Positions 10,568-21,689 of a DNA stretch of 64,000 bases are shown here, one piece after another. The notes beneath the pieces were generated by a model. It was not told where the DNA came from and did no database searches. It was given only the letters and a program-made list of their open reading frames with translations. The stretch comes from Agelaius tricolor. Lineage: Eukaryota; Chordata; Aves; Passeriformes; Icteridae. Location: positions 2,852,001 to 2,916,000 of the forward strand of contig JALJCS010000050.1 of NCBI GenBank assembly GCA_023055355.1, written 5' to 3'. Position 1 is the first letter of the stretch. Each line of letters starts with the position of its first letter. The position numbers were made by a program, and so were the translations under genes.

Positions 10568-11660
10568 GGAGACAGCCAGGATGGCACCAAGGATGAGAAG
10601 CTCTTCCTCAGCCTGGCCACTGGAGGCTGAAGGTGATGGACTTTGATTCTGGCACCTTCTTCAAAGCCAGACTCCACAGGGAATTTGCAGATGAGTCCCC
10701 ACCCGGGGAAATGCTGCCAGATTGGGCATGGCCCAGCCTGGCTGGGAACCAAAGGTTCCCCCTTTGCTGGGGCAGATGCAACTCATTCTTCAGTCACTGC
10801 CCAGCTGCTTTTGGCAGGGCTGGAGCATGGGCTGGGCTGGGTACGAAATGGGAGTGGGCTCCTGGCCCTGCCAACAGCCCCCAGCAGCCACCGTGGCCTG
10901 GGCTGGGGCTGGGGCTGGGGCAGCCAGCCCGACACAAACAAAGCCCCATGGTGGGAGCAGAGGTGGGACTCCAGAAGCTGTGCATGGGCTGCTTTGCTCT
11001 GCAGGCAATGAAGGGCTGGGCTGCTGCATTGCCCTTGTTTGCTTTGGCATCACCATGATTTTGGGGGCAGTGCTGGGAGTGAGAAAGTGTGGGCTTCCCT
11101 CAGCCATGGCTGGGTTTTTCCCTACCATGTAGGAGTTGGGCCTTCCTCAAGGCCCTGACAGAGATAAGAGTTTTTCCTGTTTTTCTTGTTTTCCCTTTTT
11201 GTCTCTAATATCTTTTCAAGAATGTGTTGTTTGTTTTTCCAGAGGAAGCGTTCTAGGTGGTCCAGTGTGGATGGGCAAGTGCTTGGGAGCAGCTGTGGCG
11301 TGGATGGGCGGTGGCCTTGGAGAAGGCTGAGGCCATGGTTTGGGAGCAGCTTTTCTTGCATCCGTGGCTGGCGTGAGGTGGGTCCCTGTGTGCTTGGCAG
11401 GGTGGGATCAGAGCTTTTGGGAGATGGCAGCGAGCACAGGAGCATCCTGCTCTGGGCAGCTGCTGAGGGCTGGATGTGCCGTGGCTGGCTGCAGGCTGGG
11501 CACATGTCCTGCTCTCCTGCTCTGCTGCCAAAGGCAGCAGGGATGGGCAGCTCTGGGCACAGCTCTGGGCACAGCCAGCATGGCCTGGGCACCGCAGGCC
11601 TTGGCACAAGGGCACAGGAGCCCTCAGCTGACGGGCACTTTCTGCTTTCTCTCCTTGCAG
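10568..11660 (+). pseudogene. PIM1-like pseudogene remnant
   Basis: At about 10585-10691 a decayed copy of the PIM exon with the HRD-to-DFG segment is visible: KDE, then LATGG, a frameshift with stops, then VMDFDSGT and a degraded end at the same splice position (AATTTGCAG). DFG has become DFD. The following 10720-11100 resembles the intron at 9049-9693 of the intact gene, and 11430-11655 resembles its last intron, ending at CTTTCTCTCCTTGCAG. The exons that should lie between and after are missing. It is a second, non-functional PIM unit in tandem with the intact gene. Its downstream part continues into the inverted duplication. Confidence 0.6.
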
Positions 11661-13523
11661 CCGGGCTCTGCGGCTGCTGAGGCTGCTCTGGGCTCTGCCA
11701 GGGCTCTGCTGGGCTCAGCCCTGGGCCCAGCTGGGCTGGCTCTGCCCTCCCATTGCTCTGACAGCTTTGCATCAGACGAGCCCGTTGCGAGCACAGCGCC
11801 TGAGCTTTCTGCTTTGGCAGCTGAGTGAGACTCTGCTGCAGGCCCAGAGATTGCAGCTGGGGACACACATCCAATTGGCAAGAACCCAAACCCTCCACAG
11901 TCCCAGCTGAACGCCTGGATCTGCACAGGGTGTTTGTCTGTCCCATTCTTCCTTCTTGATTGGCTGGAATTGTGCAATTGCACTTTCTTCCTCCTCTAGA
12001 AGTGCCTGAGTGGGCCAAAGCTGGCGAGTGGGCCGTGTTCCTGAGGCAGTGCAGTCTGGAGCTGATGGATGGAGAATTGCCCTTCTGCACTGCCAAATCA
12101 GAGCAAAAAGCCCTAAGTGGCACTTTGTGTCTCTAAGAAATCCCTGACAGTTTCAAAGGGAATGTGCAGCTCCTTGCCAGGCTGAGAAGGAAGGTCATCT
12201 TCTAAAGGATTTGGGCTTTGACAGAGTTTCCATTCCCAGTCCTGCTTGGAGCGGGAAGGGCACAAAGCAATTTCCTCTTGCTTTGAGCACAATTTCAAAT
12301 GGCAATGTTGGAAACAAAGCCCAAAATCTTTTAAAAGGCTGCTGGGATAAGTAAGATGGATCCATGCCATCAGCACATTTACAATGTAAATAACTGAGTT
12401 CCCCTTTAAAAAAGATCATTTACCTCTTAATGCAAAGTTTCAGAACTTTTTCACTAACACTTGGGTTTTGTTTTCATCTTTCACATTTTATATAGTTTTT
12501 CTTCTTTTTCCTTTTTTTCCTTTAAATAGAAAACATGTCCTACAGAAGGAGTGTCCTTTGCTCCTGGTTCCTGTGTGGAGGAGCTCCCTTGCTGCTGGCT
12601 GAGCTGCTCAGGCAGAGCCCGGCAGCTCCTGGCCCTGCAGGGCTGAGGCTTTTCCCCATTGCTGGGCACAGACTGATGGAGCAGCACTGCTGAACACGGG
12701 CACACACAGAGGGCCCAGCAGCAGCTGCCTTTGGCCACCTGAGGCTCCAAGGCCCAACCTCTGAGCAGCTAGGGCTGGAAGAGACTTGCAGCATCTGATC
12801 CCTGACTCTGGGCCAGGGCTGCACAAATGACCCCACAGCAGCGGCAGCAGCAGCAGATGGAGCTGACTTTCAGCACAGCTCCTGCCCCTGTTCCCTCCCG
12901 TGTGCAGTGGTGTCACAGCAGCCTGAGGCACCTGGGAGCCCCCAGTGCCAGCAGGGACTTGAGATGGCAGCCCTGGGCTCCTGGAGGCTGTGCAAGGAAC
13001 GGAGCTGGGCACTCCCTGTCCATGGGGAGCTTGCAGATGGAAAAGGCTGCTGTGCCCAGGCAGCTCCAAGGGCACGGAAAGGAGGCTCTGGAGCACTGGA
13101 TCTGTGCCAGTGCCACAGTCCTGGGCAGCAGCCAGCCAGCCCTGGGGGAACAGAGGGCACAGCAAGAGGGACAGAAGCAGGCAAGGGCAGAGACTGGGAA
13201 GAGCCAGGCCCCCGAGCAGGAACAGCTGCTCCATTGCACTCTTGGAGAAAGCTCTTGGCTGCTTCAAAGTGCTGAAAGGCGTGAAGGGCAGAGAGGAGGC
13301 CACAGCAAACAATGCTCCTGTTTACACAGCCTCCCCTCTCCATGTCCCAGAAGGAATTGGATGGGCTGGATTCGTCTCTCCGAGTGGTCTCGTTCAGCAT
13401 GAGCAGCTCAGCACCAGGAGCTGAAGGAGCTGAAGCCTCAGGCCACAGGAGCTGGGCAAGAGGGAACTTTTGGAGCAAAGTAATGCTGCTAAAATAGCCC
13501 CAGCTGAATGCAGCGGATATCAT

Positions 13524-13640
13524 CATGGAATCACAGAATCCTTTCTGTTGGAAAAGCCCTCTGAGCTCACCCAGTGCAGCCGCTCAGCCAGCAGTGCCAA
13601 GCCCAGCACTAAAGCACGTCCCTGAAGTGCCAAGGCCTGG
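13524..13640 (-). mobile_element. CR1 LINE 3' fragment, arm A
   Basis: The GGAATCACAGAATCC... phrase followed by GTTGGAAAAGCCCTCTGAG is the reverse complement of the usual avian CR1 3' tail. It has a counterpart in arm B at 61350-61440, so it was present before the duplication. Confidence 0.65.
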
Positions 13641-14747
13641 ACAGCAGCCCTGAGTGAGGCCTGGACAGCAGGCCCTGAGCCCAAGGTGGCCTCTGGATGA
13701 ACCTTCCAAGCAAAGGTTATCTTTGTATCTGCTCCCTGATGAGATATGCATGGTCATTAGCACTGTGATAGATGTAGCCACTCCTTAGTGAAACCTGTAT
13801 GGACCTTTGTGTATTTAGAAGCCAGAGAAGGCCATGAAATCTGACATCTGGCCTTGTGTGGGGCTGAAGGATCAAAGTCAGCTGCCTTGGCTCCTCCTTG
13901 AGGCCTGGCCAGGCTTTGGGAGGGAGCCAAGAGGAGGATGAAAGCAGGTGTTGCCACACTAGCAGTGCTGTCAGTTTGTTCATGCAGCACTGTCAGAGCT
14001 GGGCCCTCTCCCAGCGGGCTTGGAGCCTCAGCTGGGGCTGGAGGCACCTGCAGGAATTGCCAGTGCCCAGGAGTGGCTCTGCAGCCCTTGGCTGTGACAG
14101 CTTCCCCAGCTGCTGTGTGCATCTGGGGGATGGCAAAGGCTGAGGGGAAATGCTGCTGCATCTTTCTTAATCACTGCAGGCAATCTTTGGTGGGGATGGT
14201 TGGGTGCATTGCTGAGCTGCTCCTTTTGTGATTCTTTGCTGCTCTGAACTGCAGGAAATGACACTGATTCCTCCAGTTGGAGTCTGTGTCTTTGGTGCTG
14301 ACTTTGGCCACTGGTCAAACCAAACTGGCCCAGTCTGGCCAGATCCCAACCAAATGTCACTTGTTCAATGTCAATGTGAGGCATCAGTGCCATCAGAAAT
14401 TCCCAGATGGGAAGCCCTTCCCTGGAGTTCCCTGGCTCTGGAGTAGGCTGAGGTGGGAGCCCCGTGGGAGCAGTGGGGCAGTCGGGTAAAAGAAGCTGCA
14501 GCCCTGGATGTCTTCAAATGCATCCAAAAACTGCACATGGAAAAGGAAAAGGACTTGTGGGTTTGGGCAGACAAAGATGAATTTGTTAAGAGTCCATTGG
14601 AAACAGCAGCTTCAGAAGGAACAATTATTGTTGGAATGCTCCCACATGGAGCAAGAGAAGAAGGTTTTAATCTTGAGCTCAGCTGCATTTGTACCAGTGA
14701 AATATCAATATAATAACTAACTATATGTATTTTTTGTATATTAAGAC

Positions 14748-14850
14748 CTTAATATATATATATATCTGTATATTTATATATATATATTTTATATATATAT
14801 GTCTGTATCTATCTGTCTATATGTATATCAATATGTATATCTACATATGA
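14748..14850. repeat. AT-rich microsatellite, arm A
   Basis: This is (TA)n with TATC/TGTA interruptions. The arm B counterpart (60060-60235) is clearly longer and accounts for most of the length difference between the arms. Confidence 0.85.
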
Positions 14851-15104
14851 AATAATAATAATGTGAAATAGTGCTGACAGTACTAATTTGGTAGCTTTGG
14901 CTGCTCAGGGATGTAACACTAAATACCCTACGGAACAGGATTGGCCCGGACCATAATGTCAGTGGTCAACTATGTGAGATTGTAGACAATGAAAAAAGGA
15001 GGAAGGGATGAAATTGGCTATTTTCCCAGGGTTTGGTGATACTGTGATGCAGAGTGCTTTGTCTATTGCTGTGAAAAATACAGGGATGAAGCCTGCAGGG
15101 TTTT

Positions 15105-15930
15105 TCATGTACCAGACCATGCACAAGCTGCAGGATTGGTTGAACGGGTGAAGGGGTTGTTAAAAGAGCAGTTGAAAAAATGAGGAGATGGGAACCTTTG
15201 CCCATGGAGAACCCATCTCCCAGATGTGCTCCATGCCCTGAACAATGGCCCACGGGGGAAATGGAAACCCCCTGGCTGTGCACGGCTGCCCCCAATTTGC
15301 AAATCCAACCATGGGCAGTGAGACTTGGACTGCCTGGGAAATTGTTCTGGCTGTGATGGCCCCTGGCAGGGCCAGCCCAGAGGCTGCAGGGCTGGGCCTT
15401 CATGCATTGGAATTCATGAGGAGAAATTCAAAACCAATGAGAGCCATCAATACTGAAACAGGAATTCAGATTCCTCCAGGACACTTTGCTTTGGTAACTG
15501 CTCCCTTGGAGCTTGGCCTTGCAAAGTGTTCATGTCATGGCAGGAGGAATTGATGCAGAATATCCAGGAGAAATTACAGTAATTCTGTGAAACAATAGTG
15601 ACCAGGATTGGATTATTCAACCCCATGACAGGGTAGCACAATTATTGATATTGCAATTTTGAGAACGATTGTGAAAAAAGGAGCTCCAGCTCCAATCACC
15701 ACCGTTTGTGGAGATAAAGGGTTTGGATGCAGCAGTCCTAATAATGGAGCCAGAGTGTGGGTCCGGAGGCCAAATGGCCCTCCCGAGGCAGCTGAAGGAG
15801 CAGCTCCTGGGAAAGACAACTCGGAGTCCTGAAAGCTGGGCAGGAACAATGGGAATGTGTCCCTGCAGCCAAGGATTGTGTGTGAGAACAAGTAGATGTG
15901 ACAGGATATTGTTTTACACATGCTGCCAGA
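15105..15930 (+). pseudogene. ERV-L pol 3' end: integrase tail and dUTPase
   Basis: Near 15115-15175 the frame reads AQAAGLVERVKGLLKEQL, the conserved integrase segment around the catalytic glutamate. From about 15380 all dUTPase landmarks appear, split over frames: AAGLGLHA (motif 1), [17 protein letters not shown] (region of motif 2), [11 protein letters not shown] (motif 3, near 15545), HDRVAQLLILQF (motif 4, near 15625) and GDKGFGCSS (motif 5, near 15715). Frameshifts and stops, including a TGA near 15590, disrupt it, and the arm B copy shares the same break after the CHG segment. dUTPase removes dUTP; ERV-L elements encode it downstream of integrase. This copy is dead. Confidence 0.65.
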
Positions 15931-16869
15931 CCAAATCTCCCTGTTTGCCCCAAGGGCCCCTTTGGCAAATGCTCTGATCCACGGGGCTCCATGGGAAGGC
16001 TGCTGTGACACTGAGGGACTTGCACAGGAATTGCATCCAGGAGCCTGGGAGCCCCTCAGGGACTGGGACCCGGCCCCTTCCAGCCAGACGGGAAAGGGCC
16101 CCCCAAGCCTTGTTAGCCCCAGACAACATGGTAAAGCTGAACAGCAAAGGGCCTGGGGGCATTATTCTGGAATTAAAAAGGTGCCAGCTCCATGGACAAC
16201 AGAATTCTTGTTCCTAACTCCAAGGAGATTGAGAAAAAAGAATGAAGAACGGTGTCACTGAAGCACTACTGATGTCTGTAGGTGTACCTTGATAGTCAGC
16301 CAGAATCTTTGTCTGCCACAAACACCTCTAGTGTTTGACCAAGGGGTTAGTCATCAAAATGTAATGATGAGTTCTGATGGATTGCTGAGCTTCTTTTGTA
16401 ATTCTAATGATGATGTGCTTTGCTGAGCTTATCCTTTTGTCATTCTTTGCAGCTGTGCATGATATAAATGCCACAATTCCTTCAGTTGGTGTCTGTGTCT
16501 TTGGTAGTGACCCTGCCCACTGGTGAAACAGGGCCCCCTCTTGCCTAAGTGTTAGCTGGGAAGGCAAAAAGCCTCCCTCCAAAATTGCCCCCTTGCTCCT
16601 TGTTCCCCCCCTTCATACCCTGAGCATGATGTGCTCTGGTCTGGGCTGTGCCCGGGCTCAGCTGGGGTCACCTGTCCTGGCTGCGTCCCCTGCCAAGCTC
16701 CCCCGCAGCCCCAGCCCCTCCCCAGCGTGGCTGGACGAGGGGCAGGACAGGCCTTGGCTGTGCTGCAGCTCAGCAAGAACAAAACCATCTCTGCGTGCTC
16801 AGCGCTGTGCTCAGCACCCGGCCCAGCAGTGTCTCAGTGCCAGGGGCTGTGCCCTCAGTGCCTGCCAGG

Positions 16870-17460
16870 GCTTTCCATGGCAACTGCCAGGCCAGGTGCC
16901 CCAGGTGTCCCCCCCAGTGCCGGTTGCCATGGAAACAGTGCCCAGCCCTGCCCCTTTCTGTCTGGCTGACCTGGCCTTTGGCCCTGGCAGTGCCCTTGGC
17001 TGCTGGTTCCTGGTGCCCGAGCGGCCAGCGCGGCACAGGGCAGGTGGCCATGGCACAGCCCCCAGCAAGGGATCCCCTCTGGCTCTGGGCACTGACACCA
17101 GCCCTGAGCAAGGGGCCCAGGGCAGCTTTCCATGCCCACCAACCATCACAACGGCTCCGGGCATTGCTTGCCATGGCACCAAACCAAGGAACGGGTCCCC
17201 GTGGCCGTTGCCATGGCACCTGCTGGCACCCACCAGTGTCACTGCAATTGTACCTGGAACAGCCCTGGCACCGCTTTGTCCTCAGGGTTGCCATGGCAGC
17301 CCAGGGCAGCAGCAGCTCTGCAGGCAAGGGGCCATGGAACCTGGCTGCAGAAATGGCTCCTGGGGCTGCTTTCCAAGGAAACCTGAACTGATGGCGGTTG
17401 CCATGGCACCCAAACCCAGCCCTGGGGTCCCTGCAGTGTCCATGGCAGCAGCCCCTTGCA
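16870..17460. repeat. Cluster of CCATGG-centred palindromes (RFX/X-box-like)
   Basis: At least eight sites centred on CCATGG occur in 600 bp. Examples are TTTCCATGGCAAC (16872-16884), GTTGCCATGGAAAC (16923-16936), GTTGCCATGGCACC (17207-17220 and 17397-17410) and GTTGCCATGGCAGC (17287-17300), with weaker ones near 17046, 17168, 17332 and 17440. They approach the RFX palindrome GTTGCCATGGCAAC. The spacer sequence is GC-rich and irregular. Arm B holds only the part up to the equivalent of 17142. Binding is not shown by sequence alone. Confidence 0.6.
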
Positions 17461-17469
17461 ATGGCCCAC

Positions 17470-17955
17470 TGCCTGTTGGGATGATGATCCACCCTCACAG
17501 CTGGCCCAGGGCAGGGCTGGAGTGCTCTTGGTGCCACCTTGGGCTTGGCACACACTTGAGGAGGATGTCTGTTTGCAATGGGGAAACTCAGGAGTTTTAG
17601 ATGGCTTCAAAACTCAAAGAAGGAAAATCCCTCTTTGCCTGAGTGCAGCCACTTCTCCAAGCAAAGCAGCTCCCAGGTGAGTGAGGAGAGACACCATGGG
17701 CTTGGGGAATGTGGAGCAAGGTTGTCCACACTGGCTCAGAGCTCAAGGCACAGCTTCTCTGAGCAGGCCAGACCTCCTTAGGACAGTCCCTGCATCAATA
17801 TCAGTCACCGAATGCTGCAGTCACCTCTTGTGTAATAAGAAAAGCAATAAAAGACACCCTTTAAAATAGGAATACATATTTCCTAGAAGCTCTTTGAGCT
17901 ATTTCTCCATAACTTTCAAAGGAAACCCTCCTAATGAACTGCACTGGAGCAGAGG
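17470..17955. other. No gene recognised
   Basis: This is unique-looking flank beyond the paired part of arm A. There is an AATAAAAG near 17846 but no coding structure I can support. Confidence 0.3.
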
Positions 17956-17959
17956 GAAA

Positions 17960-18660
17960 TCAAGGCAGAGCCATGGTTTGTCAGGACTTGCTTGATCCTC
18001 ATGAGCCTCACTGTGCATTTGGAGCTGAGCCCTTGAACCTCAGGGCCTGGGAGGAGATTGCACAAACCTTGCCTGGAGTCAGAGTCAGAGGAAACACCCA
18101 AAGTGTCTCCAGGCATTCATGGCTCCCACTGAGGTCCCTGTCCAACACAGGCTCCTCATGGACTCCTTGGAGGAGAGAATTGGTGGCCAGGACGGCACAA
18201 AAACCTCTCAGACACTCAGTGTGGAAAGGAAAATCCCAAGTCCCTTCAACACCTTGAGTGTCTCAGAGCATGAATGAGCCCCACTGAGTGTCAGTACAAA
18301 GCTCTCCAGGGACTCACTAACGCAGATAATTGGGGCCATGATTGCACAAAGCTCTCCCAGAGTCTGGATCCAAGGGGAAACACCAAGTACCTTAAAAGAA
18401 CTGAAGTACCTTGAAGCATTCATGAGCCCCACTGAGTGGTGTTACTGACAGAGCCTCTGCAGGGACTAATTACAGCAGGTAATTGGAGGCTATGATTGCA
18501 CAAAACTCTCAGAGACTGCAAAGCCAAAGCAAAACCCCAAGTCCTTTGAAAAAGCTGCAGCCCCTGCAGGGAGCATTCAGGAGCCGCCAGGGCCATTGCT
18601 GAGCAAGGCTCCCCAGGGACTCCTTGCAGCAGATCCTTGAGGCCACTGGGATGTGGGCTA
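17960..18660. repeat. Tandem repeat of about 150-bp units, 4-5 copies
   Basis: The phrase GCATTCATGAGCCCCACTGAG recurs in variants near 17997, 18113, 18270, 18415 and 18570. Each copy is followed by a CTCTCCAGGGACTC-like block, then ATTGCACAAA.CTCTCAGAG, then a CCAAGTCCTT-like block. Spacing is about 145-158 bp. The copies are diverged. Confidence 0.75.
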
Positions 18661-20871
18661 GGGGGGGATGCAGAGGGCAGGACAAGGGGCTGGCAGTGCC
18701 CAGCCTGGCTGGGGCTGGGCCAGGAGGCCCCAGGGCCTCAGCACAAGGTGTCTCCTCCCAGCCCTTGCTGGCACAGACCCTGCTGTGCCCCAGGGCACCA
18801 AGCCTTGGCTTCTCTTTGTCCCCAGCTGCCATCAGTGCCTCCAGTTCTCTGCTCTGCCTGGGGTCTGGGGACACTTTCTCTGTCGTGTCCCTCAGTGGGA
18901 GCCACTACAAGTCCCAGAAACTTTGGAGTTGGATTGTGACTTGGAGTTCTGCAGAGGCTTCTTCAGCTCCCTCTCAGGGCCTGATGTTCAGGGCCTGAGC
19001 ACAAAGCCCCAGAGGGTCCTAAAGTCCTTGTGCTGTGTCTGTGCTGCTGAGCTGGGCCGGGCTCCTGGCCCAGAGGCAGCTCCTGGCAAGGGCAGCAGAG
19101 CTGCAGAGAGACAGCTCTGGGCAGGAGCAGCTCCTGTGCACAGCCCAGCAGGGCTGGGGCACTGCCTGCAGCCAGCCCGGGCACAGCACAGAGGCACAGA
19201 GAGCTTCAAGCAGGCAGGGCTGGGAAGGGGCTGGGAAGTGCCTGGGGCACAATCACTGCCAGCCCTTGGCACAGCAACCTCTGGCTGCAGGACAATGCAG
19301 CTGCAGCTCCTGCACTGATCTCCTAAAGCTGCAACATCCCAATGCCTGCAGACTCTGGCAGTGCATCTCTCAGGATTTCTGCTGCAGGGGAGCTGAAATG
19401 CTCATGAAGCTCTCACATGCTGATCAGTCACAGAATATTTCCAAGACAAGGATTTTGATTAAAATGAGGCAATTTCCTAAGACTTTGTCTTCAGATTCCT
19501 ATTACTAGAGAGTGGCAGGGAGGGAGGATAATTATTAAAGGACGATTATGAATTATTAGTTATGAATTTTGGCAAGTGGTGCCTGAGACCACCAAACTGT
19601 TCCTTTTAGTGACCAGCAGGCTCACAGGAGATCCCTAATGTGCCTTCAGCCACTCTGCCCATGGACAGCAGCAGCAGCAGCTTTGCTGGAGCCATCAGGC
19701 TCAGTCTGAGCTGTCCTTTCTCCAAGCTGCACAGAGAAGCTGCCCCCAGGCAGTGCCCTGCAAACAGGCAGGGTTCTGTCAGGCCAAGGAGAGTGCACAG
19801 AGCTTTGGGCTCTGTGAGTGCTGGCACAGAGAGATCAGGCACAGGGAAACCCCTGCAGGAGGAAAATCTCCAGGAAGCAGAGAGAAGATCAGGGAAGGAG
19901 AGAAAACAGAACCCAGCAATGCTGTGGCAGGGAGAGTTGAGAGATGTGCACAGGATCCCCTGCAGTGCAGCTCCTCCCTCTGAACAAGCCCCCTCCCTCC
20001 TGTGCCCCAGCCAAGCCTCTGCCCTCAGGCCCGGGGCTCCAAGGTGTGCAGCCCCTCCTGTGCAGGCAGAGCTGCAGCAGAGCCGTGGGGCAGCTCTGCA
20101 GCCCCGGGCCCAGTTCCCTCTGCAGAGCACAGGGCTGGGAGCAGCTGCCTGGCCCTGGAGGCTCTGGAGGGGCACAGCTGGCTCAGGGTGACGCTGTCCC
20201 CAGGGCCCGGCTCTGGGCAATGCTGTCAGGGCAGCCAGGGAAGGAGCTGCATCTCCCTTCAGCCAATGCCAGCAGAAGGACACTTGCAAGTCCCTCTGAC
20301 ATTTCAGTCCAGGCTGGGAGCTTCACCCCAGCGTGCAAACCTGTCCTGGAGCATCTCTGAGTGATAAGATCCACGGGCAAAGGCAGAGGTGTTGTGACAC
20401 TGAAAATGCTGCTGGGTTGGTGGAATGAGCAACGTGAGTCCTTGGCTACAAAAGCGGAGCTGGGCTCTGCTGGATCCATCTGCTCTCACAGTACCTGGGC
20501 ATTTGTAAGAGGAACGTGGGAGTGTGAACATCCTCCAGCTGAGAAAAGTGAAAGCCCAGAGGAACTGCAAACAGAATGAAGTGACAGATCATCTGCCCCC
20601 AGTCTGCACTCATTATCTTGCCTCAGGGAAATCACTCTGTTCTACCAGAGGGCAGCAGAAATGCTCAGGGTTTCTGATATCCAAGAGTACCAGGAAGTCC
20701 ATGGTAGGAGCTTAAAAAGAAAACATCAGAACTCTGAAACACAAGAGCATGTCCGTGTGTATTACAAAGGAGGGTGTGTGGGAAATGGCTTTGATTTTGG
20801 TTACAGGTATCTCCTCTAACCCTTCACTGTCCTTTTCTCCATGAACAGGTGCCCACGTGCAGCCACAGCAA
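18661..20871. other. GC-rich flank upstream of the OR pseudogene, no gene recognised
   Basis: No supported exons were found. Part of this stretch (about 18815-18930, the GGGGACACTTTCTCTG region) resembles 22285-22385 downstream of the OR pseudogene, so the receptor is flanked by related sequence on both sides. Confidence 0.35.
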
Positions 20872-21652
20872 ATGTCCAACAGCAGCTGCATCAGCCACTT
20901 CCTCCTGCTGGCATTGGCAGAGCCGGGGCAGCTGCAGCTCCTGCACTTCTGCCTCTTGCTGGGCATCTCCCTGGCTGCCCTCCTGGGCAACGGCCTCATC
21001 ATCAGCGCCGTAGCCTGCGGCCACCACCTGCACACGCCCATGTTCTTCTTCCTGCTCAGCCTGGCCCTCCCTGACCTGGGCTCCATCTGCACCACTGTGC
21101 CCAGAGCCATGCACAATGCCCTCTGGGACACCAGCACCATCTCCTACACTGGATGTGCTGCACAGGTCTTTTTCTTTTTGTTCTTTATCACAGCAGAGCT
21201 TTCATTCCTGACCCTCACGTGCTCCGACTGCTACGTGTCCATCTGCAAAGCCCTGCACCACGGGACCCTGCTGGGCAGCAGAGCTTGTGCCCACATGGCA
21301 GCAGCTGCCTGGGCCAGGGGCTTTCTCACTGCTCTGCTGCACATGGCCAATACATTTTCCCTGCCCCTGTACCATGGCAATGCCCTGGGCCAGTTCTTCT
21401 GTGAAATCCCCCAGATCCTCAAACTTCCAACCCCAGGGAACTTGGGCTTCTTGCTGTTGGTGCCTGTTTATCATTTGGCTGTTCTGTGTTCATTGTTGTT
21501 TTCTCCTATGTGCAGACCTTCAGGCCGTGCTGAGGATCCCCTCAGAGCAGGGACAGCACAAAGCCTTTTCCACCTGCCTCCCTCCCCTGGCTCTACCTCT
21601 GTTTATCAGTACTGCAGTGTTTGCCTGTTGTTGCAGGCTCCCAGCCAGGTAA
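20872..21652 (+). pseudogene. OR14-like: Olfactory receptor family 14-like pseudogene
   Basis: The start ATG at 20872 reads MSNSSCISHF, with an N-terminal glycosylation site. TM1 (LLGISLAALLGNGLIIS), the HTPMFFFLLSLAL stretch, TTVPRAMHNALW and a TM4 region with RACAHMAAAAW follow, all typical of the large avian OR14 group. The DRY-equivalent reads DCY, losing the arginine. Between about 21455 and 21490 the frame shifts, so that FSYVQTFR is read in a third frame. A second shift near 21523 (one base short) is needed to read VLRIPSEQG and the TM6 start. The protein then stops at 21651, with TM7 and the PxLNPxIY motif missing. It would have sensed odorants through G-protein coupling; this copy is dead. 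Confidence 0.85.
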
Positions 21653-21689
21653 TAATTAGCATTGTCTCCATGATTGCAGAAGGCTGATC

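Larger units (their letters stand above)
14190..16560 (+). mobile_element. ERV-L-like retroelement remnant, arm A
   Basis: Two similar stretches of about 100 bp bracket this interval: 14205-14315 and 16422-16535. Both run from TTGCTGAGCT through CTTTTGT.ATTCTTTG to TCTGTGTCTTTGGT, and are best explained as remains of the element's two LTRs. Between them lie an AT microsatellite and the 3' end of a pol region with integrase followed by dUTPase, an order typical of ERV-L. RT and gag were not recognised. The matching copy in arm B runs from about 58400 to 60780. Confidence 0.55.
10972..17150 (+). repeat. Inverted duplication, arm A
   Basis: This segment recurs in reverse complement at 57757-64000. 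Paired positions sum to a near constant: 11136/63832, 13526/61443 and 14228/60741 all give about 74968; 15245/59671 gives 74916 and 17142/57757 gives 74899. The shift comes mainly from a longer AT repeat in arm B. By eye most stretches differ at only a few percent of bases. It holds PIM intron remnants, a CR1 fragment, an ERV-L remnant and part of a CCATGG-rich cluster. Arm A continues on both sides of the paired region. Confidence 0.95.

Noticed and set aside
11122..12123. Frame of 333 codons, with a partner at 62860-63846
   Set aside because: The partner exists because the DNA is duplicated. Composition is serine/proline/alanine-rich and part overlaps PIM intron-like sequence.
16593..17600. 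335-codon frame over the CCATGG cluster
   Set aside because: Low-complexity translation of a GC-rich repeat; frames are open on both strands.
17960..18660. CRISPR-like array
   Set aside because: Units are about 150 bp and diverged throughout, the genome is vertebrate, and there are no short identical repeats with unique spacers.
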